A DNA stretch of 64,000 bases from Talinum fruticosum (taxonomy: Eukaryota > Streptophyta > Magnoliopsida > Caryophyllales > Talinaceae), in the NCBI GenBank assembly GCA_021018815.1, contig JAITYX010000053.1:186001-250000 (forward strand), written 5' to 3'. Shown piece after piece: positions 57,104-64,000 of this stretch. The first letter of the stretch is position 1, and each line of letters begins with the position of its first letter. A program made the translations under genes and the position numbers. The notes beneath the pieces were generated by a model. The model was not told the DNA's origin and did not search any database. It saw only the letters and a program-made list of their open reading frames with translations.

Positions 57104-58367
57104 AGGAGGTAGGGTTATTCCTCTTCCTTCTCTTCCAAGTTTCCTTTTCTCTTCAAATTAGGATTTCATAAAATATAATATCATAAATAAATATTTTATG
57201 ACATATTATATTTATGGACCGACTTCATATCTTTTCTTGGATGTTCGTCTCGTAGCTAAAAACCCACTTTTAACGTCTTTTCTCTTCTTCCCTAATTTAT
57301 TCGATAATTACCTATAAATAGATAAAATAGGATAAATTAGATAAAATAAACTATATAATATAAACTAAATAACTATTAAAAATGTGTACAAAATACGACT
57401 TAACACTCTTTAGCTTTACGTATGATCGCCAATGATCTTCCATGAACTTCCTAAAAATATAAAGAAAGACGGGATATGATAAAAGAGTAAGCTAGAAGGT
57501 CAATACGTTACCTTATACAATAAAACTAAAGTTTAACGAGCTAATGAATACAGGTATATCTTAAATCAATTTAATGAATTAGAAACAGTAGATAAACTTG
57601 TCAATAGCCGAGTTAACTTTTCGATTAGCCAAGCTTAAGACCCGTAATGTGAATCAATTAATCATAGCAATTCATGATTTGAATCCTAGGTTTCGATGAA
57701 CCACTCGCCAGTGGAGTATGAGCAATTAAACAATTAGCGGTTCAATGCATTACTAGCGAGCCATGTTGTTTAGGTGCCCTCGGATGAACCATTTACTAAT
57801 ACGGTTATATACGATTACCATAACAGATTAATGGGTCCTTTGGGTGACTCGATTCATATTAAAATTGTTAAAAGTATATTGATAAATGCAAGTAACTATT
57901 AAGCATGAACTTTAACTGTTGTAAAACTTTTACTTTTAGTATAGAGGTACAAGTAATAACATACCTTGGTACACCTACCACTTTGATTTTTTATTGCTCA
58001 TGCAGCACAATTTTTGTTTGATTTATGTACCCATAAAGGGATTTAATTCCGTCAATTACTACTCTTTATGCCATATTTATCTCGCATTCTCGGTAAACTT
58101 TTACTTTTTGATTTTTTTTTCATATTGTTTCCATTTGATTAATATTCTCATACATATTCAAAAATGAACTATTAATGAAATAATCGAAGTCATACAGGGG
58201 CAATCGATGGGTTTAGTTCCCCATTCTATCATTAAAAAACTCCAAATTTGTCCCCTGTTCCCTTTGCCTCTAACTTATGCTTAATTTGACTTAAATTGAC
58301 ATGAACTATTCGTTTAATCAAGTATACACAAATACCTTCTTAACTCTCAACTTAATGTAATTCCCAC
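57100..58367. other. Intergenic, nothing recognised
   Basis: AT-rich DNA between the microsatellite and the copia element. Short open frames show no family resemblance, and no terminal repeats are seen. Confidence 0.4.
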
Positions 58368-59942
58368 TCGAAGACTCGGACACTCGCTCAATATTCTTCC
58401 GAGTCATGCAAAAGGAATTGGGTATAACGAATCTATACATGTAGAGTTTTGATTCCAAGGCATTCTCTCGTATCTTAGAAACTTACTTGAGTAAAATAGT
58501 ATTTTCTCTAAGTGATTCGGCCCTCACTTATATCTTTTATCGCTTTCAGTTAGCGACTCGAAAACCTAGGTTCTTTATTCCGAGTCCACTCCCACTCGGA
58601 CTAATCGCATTTCGAATATACCAAGTATTCCGCCGTTTCTCACTCGTAATCCGACTTATGGTTATCTATTCTATCGTTTGCATAGTCAGCATTCGTAGTT
58701 TATTTCATGCTTAGTCTATATCAAGCTTTTCCTACTCGATATTCGTTATAGAACTTGATTCCTCGCATAAGACTAAGTTATATGGAATTCCGAGTATCAT
58801 GGATATTAGACTCGTAAAATTCCATTTCTTTTCCGACTCGGATAATCAATTGCGTAATTATCATAATTATTTTATTATCTCGTGTCTAACCTGGGACCAA
58901 AGTATTTTATACTTTGAGAACCGAAGGTGTTTTACTTTTGTAGGTTATTCAATCGAGGATATCTTTTCAAACTACAAAAGTAGCCGGCTTCGTAACGTCA
59001 AATCACCAAGCAGATATGGCTTTTCACCTCCCCGCTTTAGTCCCGTAAGATTGTGTTAGAAGCCGTCTGCTTCCATATCCGGAAAACTGAACGCTAACCC
59101 TAACGGTGGTTTCCACCTCATTTTTCAAGACACAACCGATGGTTTTGGGACTTCCAAGAGAGTTAAACCGTTGTCCAACGTCCATATTTCAACGGATACT
59201 TTCGAGTGACTCGTAAAGCCATTATCAACGGTCACAGAGGACTCTCGGTCAACGAGATAAAGATAACGGCTACTCGCTTGGTTATCTATAAATAGAAGCC
59301 ACTTCACAAGATTTGAAGGTTGCCGAACATATTGTTTATACACACACTTGCTCAAAGTTATTGTATTTACTTTCAATCTTCAACTTACAACTCCCATTCT
59401 GTAATTCATTACTCTCGAGTTGTAAGGTCTTGTACTTAGTTACAAACTCTTCTTACATTCTTTGTAAGGTCCCTTGACTAAGCCGTAAAGGTTAACTCAG
59501 CTTAGTTGTCCCTAGCTGTAAGGGTTATCTCAGCTAGGAAGTACTAGATCGGATAAGGTAACTTCTGAGTCTAGGAAAACTTGTATAGAGTTGTCCAAGG
59601 GAGCAACTCGGGTTCGCCGGCTCACGGTATTTTGTGGACTCAAAATAGTGGATTTGACTTCGTGTCCGGATTGACACGGGCCGTGGTTTTCTCGCCCCAG
59701 GAGGGTTTCCATGTAAAATCTCTGTGTTCTCTTTCCGAGTTCATTCTAGACTCGGACATGCCCTAACCGCTCTTGTTTCTTCCGATTCATTGCTTTCGAG
59801 TCCAATCTTTTCGACCCCGTGTTTAGACTCGTAAACCGTCTTTGACCCTTTTCGTCAAAAAGAGTGTGTTTTCGCGAAGAATTTTCTATCACCCTATTCA
59901 CCCCCTCTAGGGTGACTCGGACTCTCCCCGAGCAAACCTTCA
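58368..59942 (+). repeat. 5' LTR of the copia element
   Basis: About 1575 bp, delimited by comparison with the solo LTR (1555 bp, CACTC duplication). It ends CGAGCAAACCTTCA directly before the primer-binding site. A TATA box TATAAATAG is at 59287-59295. A palindromic CTCAGCTTAG/CAGCTAGG region lies at about 59494-59540, downstream of the TATA box. Confidence 0.88.
59287..59295 (+). promoter_or_regulatory. TATA box of the copia LTR
   Basis: TATAAATAG in the LTR, conserved at the matching place in the solo LTR (about 41628-41637, reverse strand). It probably positions the start of the element transcript some 30 bases downstream. Confidence 0.75.
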
Positions 59943-59943
59943 A

Positions 59944-59956
59944 TTGGTATCGAGCC
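59944..59956 (+). other. Primer-binding site of the copia element
   Basis: TTGGTATCGAGCC begins two bases after the LTR. The copia consensus, TGGTATCAGAGC, pairs with initiator tRNA-Met. Here the middle reads CGAG where CAGAG is expected, so pairing would be weakened, or the site is one of the suspected consensus errors. Confidence 0.8.
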
Positions 59957-60002
59957 TAGCCTTTCGTAAAGGATCTAACAATCCAAAGGTTTAAAGATCG
60001 GA

Positions 60003-61110
60003 TGGCTCAAGTACACCGGAGAGTTCGACGAAGGAAGATCTTCCAACAGGCCACCAAAATTCAAAGGTTCAAACTTTGGTCACTGGAAGAAGCTTATGGA
60101 ATGTTTCCTCATGGATCATGATGAAGAAGTATGGGAAATCATACAACAAGGAAACTACATTCCAACGAAGACAGATGAATTCGTAATCCTTCCCAAGACA
60201 AAGGCCGAGTTCACGCCGCGCAGGCGAGAAGTGCGTAAAGAACTTCAAAGCCATGAACATCCTCATGTGCGCCATAAGCTCGTAAGAATATAATCGAGTC
60301 TCCGCTCGTGACTCTGCTAAAGAGGTGTGGGACACTCGGTCAACACCTACGAAGGTACAAGTCGAGTGAGACAAGCGAAGATCGGCCAGTATCTTCACAA
60401 ATATGAGCTTTTCAAAATGGAGTAAGAAGAGAACATTACTCGGATGTTCATTCGCTTCACCGAGATCACCAACAATCTCAAATCTCCGGGAAAGAAAATC
60501 TCCCATGAAGAAATGTGCCGGAAAATTCTCGAAGCCTACCCAAGAGACGATGGGGTCCTAAGGTGACTCGCCATAGAAGAGGCTCGTAACCTCTCACTCT
60601 TGAAGCCGACGAGCTCATCGGAAAGCTTCGACTCATGAGATACATCCGGAAGAAGAAGATGCCGAGGGTACTCGTCAAAGGGAACATTGCGCTTAAAGCC
60701 TCGTAATCCAAAGAAGCTAGTCCGAGCTCCTCCGACTCGAAGATGATCCCATGGCACTCATTGCAAGAGGCTTCAAGAGAATGATGAAGCATAAAAGATG
60801 GGACAAAAGACCAAAAGAAGAATTCTACAAAAAGGACAAGAGAGACAGAAAAGGCAAGTTTTCTTCACCCTCAAAGTTATCTTTGTCTAAGAATCCTGGA
60901 TGTTTTGAATGTGGCAGCAAAGACCACATAGTCAAGGACTCGTCCAAAACGAAGAAGGGACAGGAAGAAGAAAAAGGCCATGATGGCAACATGGAGCGAT
61001 GAGGATTCATCTCGAAGACGACGAGGACTCGGATGACTCGAAGTGTCCGATGGCAATTTCGACTCGGAAGCCGAAAGAGAGTCGACTCGGACTCGCACAA
61101 GGAGGAAACC
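60003..61110 (+). pseudogene. Copia gag with zinc knuckle
   Basis: Nucleocapsid/capsid protein of the copia element. The N-terminal segment has GHWKKLMECFLMDHDEEVWE in the second frame (about 60078-60140), the usual opening of the plant copia gag domain. Frame changes occur at about 60060, 60230, 60285 and 60340. The zinc knuckle at about 60901-60942 reads CFECGSKDHIVKDS, in which the last zinc ligand is serine where cysteine is expected; the change falls in a CTCG tetramer (60939-60942). An acidic Asp/Ser-rich tail follows. It is disrupted as written. Confidence 0.82.
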
Positions 61111-61799
61111 GATCCTCAAGAGGTAATAAACTACTTCCTCAAATTCTCCAAAGTTGATTTAGCTAAATATATCTTTACTTTGGAAAAAAGTCCAATTCCG
61201 ATTCTTCTCATTTCAAGGAACAACTTGAGTCAATCACTTCGAGAGCACTTCTTTAAAAAACGAGTTAGAAAACCGAGACTCACACTCGGAGAACTCAAGA
61301 CAAGTGCTCAAGCTAATAAGACCGAGTCCGAGTTACTCAAGAAAGAAAATGAGCGACTAAAACAGAAGCTTAATGTTTACTCAAGGTCGAAGAACCTTGA
61401 CATGCTCTTGGGATCACAATGTGTCTCGTTTCGAAAAGAAGGTCTTGGTTTCAACAAAGAGGAAGAATCTAATTCTTACTCGAATTGTTCAAAAGGATTC
61501 CGTAACCGTAAAGTTCAAAAAGGCCGAGCATGGTCCCATTCACGTAAATGAAAGGAGGACTAAACCCAGACCTATTTACAAAAAGAAATCATTTTCTCCT
61601 ATTTCAAAAGGAAAGGTTTTTAAAAGGAAAGAGACACGGACTCAGCTCTCTCGAGAGGAAGACTCGGAATCGACAAAACCCAAAGTCATTTAAATCTGGG
61701 TTCCGAAGCACCTTCTTCCTCGTAAAAGGACCACAAGTAAGGAATGTCACTGGGTTTGTTAGAGGAAGTGAGAAGGGTTAGATTTTCTCTGTTTTGCAG

Positions 61800-62215
61800 G
61801 TCACTCGTAAAAGATCAAAGGACACCGGTACCTGGACAGCGGATGTTCTCGACACATGTCAGGTGACCAAGGACTCTTTTCCGAGCTGGAGTCATGTAAA
61901 GGAGGAAAGGTGACTTTTGGTGATGACAACAAAGGTAAAATAGTAGGCATTGGAAAGATTGGAAAAGGAAGCAATCCGGTGAGCCCAAGTGTACCTTGTC
62001 AAAGGGCTAAAGTACAATCTACTTAGCATCTCCCAGCTATGTGACAAGGGTCAAGAGGTAAGATTCACCCAATCCAAGTGCTATATCACGGATGAGACCA
62101 CCAAAGAGATAAAACTCTCGTGTAAGAGATCAGGTAATACCTACATCATCCCTCTTGCTGACCCAAGTCGAACTTATCCTGTTTAAAAGCATCGCTTCAA
62201 GATGATTCTTGGACT
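61800..62215 (+). pseudogene. Copia protease and pre-integrase region
   Basis: Aspartic protease of the copia polyprotein. The active-site segment YLDSGCSRHMSGD lies at about 61829-61866, with the catalytic DSG intact. KVTFGDDNKGKIVGIGK follows (about 61908-61960). VYLVKGLKYNLLSISQLCDK (about 61987-62046) is the usual end of the domain before the GAG-pre-integrase segment. A frame change lies near 61985. The catalytic residues are present, but the polyprotein frame is broken on both sides. Confidence 0.85.
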
Positions 62216-63060
62216 TGGCATCATAGATTAGGTCATATTAGCATGCATACTATCAAAAAGCTTGCATCTCATAGTTTGGTTAGAGGTTTACCTAATCGTG
62301 CGTTTGAGAAGGACAAAGTATGTGAAGCATGCACCGGAGGGAAACAAGTTAGATCTTCATTCAAATCTCTGAAGACAGCTTCCACATCCAAGGTGCTTGA
62401 ATTACTGCATATGGACCTATGTGGTGAAATTTCGTGAAGAGTCTCGGAGGTAAATCTTACATACTTGTTATTATCGATGATTTTTCAAGATTTACCTCGG
62501 GTGTGTTTTCTCAAGCATAAGAATGAAGCCTTCAAGGAGTTCAGCAAGCTCGTAGAAAGATTCAAGTTGAGTCTCGTACTCGGATTCAAAAGATTCGAAC
62601 CGACCATGGAAGGGAGTTCGATTACTCGAATTCTCGTAGTTTTGTGACAAGAATGGAATCTCTCACAACTTCTCAAGCACCCGTAACTCCTCAGCAGAAT
62701 GGAGTAGTTGAGAGAAAGAACAGAACCCTTGAAGAGATAGCAAGGACAATGATGATTGAACACAACTTGCCTTACTACTTCTGGGCGAGGCAAGAAACAC
62801 AGCCAACTACACTCTCAATCGATGCCTCATCGGACCCATTCTGAAGAAAACACCTTATGAGCTCTACAAAGGGAAGAAGCCAAATATTTCCTATTTCGGA
62901 CCTTTCGGATGTAAGTGCTTTGTCCACAACAATGGTAAGGATCATCCGACCAAGTTTGATGCTCGGTCGACGAAGGTATTTTTCTAGGTTACTCCTCTCA
63001 TAGCAAAGCTTATCGTATCTTCAACAAGCGAACTAACAAAGTGGAAGAGAGTATCCACGT
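62216..63060 (+). pseudogene. Copia integrase
   Basis: GAG-pre-integrase and integrase core. WHHRLGHISMHTIKKLA starts at about 62216. The HHCC zinc-binding part closes with CEACTGGKQ (about 62322-62350), and LLHMDLCGE (about 62404-62430) carries the first core aspartate. The second aspartate region near 62575-62600 is frame-shifted. TPQQNGVVERKNRTLEEIAR (about 62688-62745) carries the third catalytic glutamate. NISYFGPFGCKCFVHN and later AYRIFNKRTNKVEESIHVV mark the C-terminal part. At least four frameshifts are present. Confidence 0.85.
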
Positions 63061-63500
63061 AGTGTTTGATGAGCTTGAACAGGAGAAACCAAGTGAGTCT
63101 TCATACTCGTAACCGAAGCTCGTAAAGGATGATGACGAAGATGAGCCTACTAAGACTTAGATTGAGACCACTCGTAACGAGGAAGCTCGTAATGAGACAG
63201 CTCAAGAGGTCGCTCGTAACGAACAAGTCAATGAAGAGGATCACTCGTAACAAGCTTCGAAGATCAAGCTATTCAGCTCACAAACCCGGTGAATCAAAGA
63301 ACCGGTAAAGCATTCAAATTTACTCCCAAGTCATCCCCAAGAAAACATCATTTCCGATATCAACAAGTGGGGTAAGAACTTGTTCTTCTTTACACAATTT
63401 ATGTGCATTCACCGCATTCATCTCATTAACTAAACCCAAAAATGCACTAGAGGCCCTTAATGAACCTCGAATGGGTAGAGGCCATGCAAGAAGAACTAAG
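63061..63500 (+). other. Integrase-RT linker of the copia element
   Basis: A low-complexity acidic linker (63070-63290) with repeated GCTCGTAA/ACTCGTAA words, then NMP-type sequence homologous to 185-330 of the left copia remnant. The repeated words make the frame uncertain here. Confidence 0.6.
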
Positions 63501-64000
63501 TCAATTTGAAAGAAACCAAGTCTCGGACTCTAACCAACCGACCTTCCGATCACCCAGCTATAGGAACCAAATGGGTTTTCAAGAACAAACTGGATGAGGG
63601 TGGAGTGGTAGTCGGAAACAAGGCTAGACTTGTAGCTCAAGGTTACAATCAAGAAGAAGGAATTGATTGTGGGGAAAACTTTGCACCGAAGAGCTAGAAT
63701 TGAAGCCATTAGAATACTCGTTGGCATTTGCATCCCGCATGCATATTAAGTTATATCAAATGGATGTTAAGTGTGCCTTTCTCAATGGTTTTATTGAAGA
63801 AGAAGTTTATGTCGAGCAGACCTCCTGGTTTTGAAAGCTCGGAATTTCCAAATCATGTTTACAAACTTCAAAAGGCTCTCTATGGTCTTAAGCAAGCCCT
63901 TCGTGCTTGGTATGAAAGACTCGAGCAGCTTCTTGGTTCAAAATAATTTCAAAAGAGGTCAGATCGACAAGTCTCTATTCATAAAGACCAAAGGGAAAGA
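63500..64000 (+). pseudogene. Copia reverse transcriptase, truncated by window end
   Basis: N-terminal part of the copia RT. GTKWVFKNKLDEGGVVVGNK (about 63565-63625), LVAQGYNQEEGIDCGENFAP (about 63630-63690), then after a break KCAFLNGF (about 63770-63797) and YGLKQALRAWYERL (about 63880-63921). Frame breaks at 63522-63525, 63717-63720 and 63920-63923 each lie in CTCG, and another is at about 63688 and 63823. The catalytic YVDD box would lie just beyond the window. Confidence 0.88.

Larger units (their letters stand above)
58368..64000 (+). mobile_element. Ty1-copia retrotransposon, 5' part, truncated by window end
   Basis: Order on the + strand: LTR (58368-59942), primer-binding site (59944-59956), gag with zinc knuckle (60003-61100), protease (about 61800-62000), integrase (62216-63060), a linker, and RT from 63500 to the window edge. 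All coding parts are broken into short frames, many at CTCG tetramers. Its LTR matches the solo LTR at 40986-42540, and its RT matches the remnants at 1-1005 and 12300-13270. The 3' LTR lies outside the window. Confidence 0.92.

Noticed and set aside
58487..59059. Two open frames of 75 and 86 residues
   Set aside because: Both lie inside the copia LTR, are not kept in the solo LTR copy and match nothing.
1..64000. tRNA, rRNA or microRNA genes
   Set aside because: I looked for cloverleaf-type blocks and long hairpins with gene-like features and saw none I could support. The only long inverted pairs are transposon termini.

Overview
This is plant nuclear DNA, probably from a eudicot with a repeat-rich genome. 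One host gene can be recognised: a 14-exon gene on the + strand at 16188-28401. It encodes a polytopic membrane protein of 562 residues that matches plant dolichol kinase (DOK1/EVAN). All 14 exons join in frame at GT-AG introns. Almost everything else is transposable-element sequence, most of it decayed, with several precise nested insertions. The species cannot be named from the sequence.

Layout. 1-1005 is a Ty1-copia reverse-transcriptase remnant. 1021-4001 is a Ty3-gypsy (Tat-like) pol remnant. 4533-5691 is a non-autonomous hAT element. 5692-12299 is repeat-derived DNA with a reverse-strand plant-mobile-domain remnant (8591-9561) and an LTR-like promoter near 11058. 12300-13270 is a second copia remnant, followed by a copia 3'-like tail. 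14041-15900 holds nothing I recognise. 16188-28401 is the dolichol kinase gene; its largest intron (9) carries a MITE and a possible LTR fragment. 29470-29718 is a reverse-strand LINE RNase H scrap. 30149-32797 is a PIF/Harbinger-type element carrying a piece of an endo-beta-mannanase gene.

From 32801 to about 50656 there is one L1-type LINE interrupted several times. A gypsy-like LTR element (34027-47639, reverse orientation, perfect 5-bp target duplication GATAG) sits in the LINE reverse transcriptase at its catalytic box. That LTR element contains a hAT transposon with a transposase (35011-39705, inside one LTR) and a solo copia LTR (40986-42540). Another non-autonomous hAT element (49264-50209) interrupts the LINE RNase H. 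From about 50930 to 55080 is a reverse-strand chromovirus (gypsy) remnant split by a Helitron-like insertion (51362-53015) and a Tourist-like MITE (53551-54022). 55081-58367 is AT-rich DNA with a MITE and a long AT microsatellite. From 58368 to the window end is the 5' part of a copia element: LTR, primer-binding site, gag, protease, integrase and the start of reverse transcriptase.

The most unusual signal is not a gene. Across unrelated transposons, many coding frames break where CTG is expected but CTCG is present. In several cases a paralogous copy inside this window shows the CTG. The host gene, rich in CTG, shows no such breaks. This looks like a systematic long-read consensus error at CHG-methylated CTG/CAG sites in silenced repeats, though a biological cause is not excluded. 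I found no convincing previously undescribed biological system; the novelty lies in the nesting, the captured mannanase fragment and the CTCG pattern.
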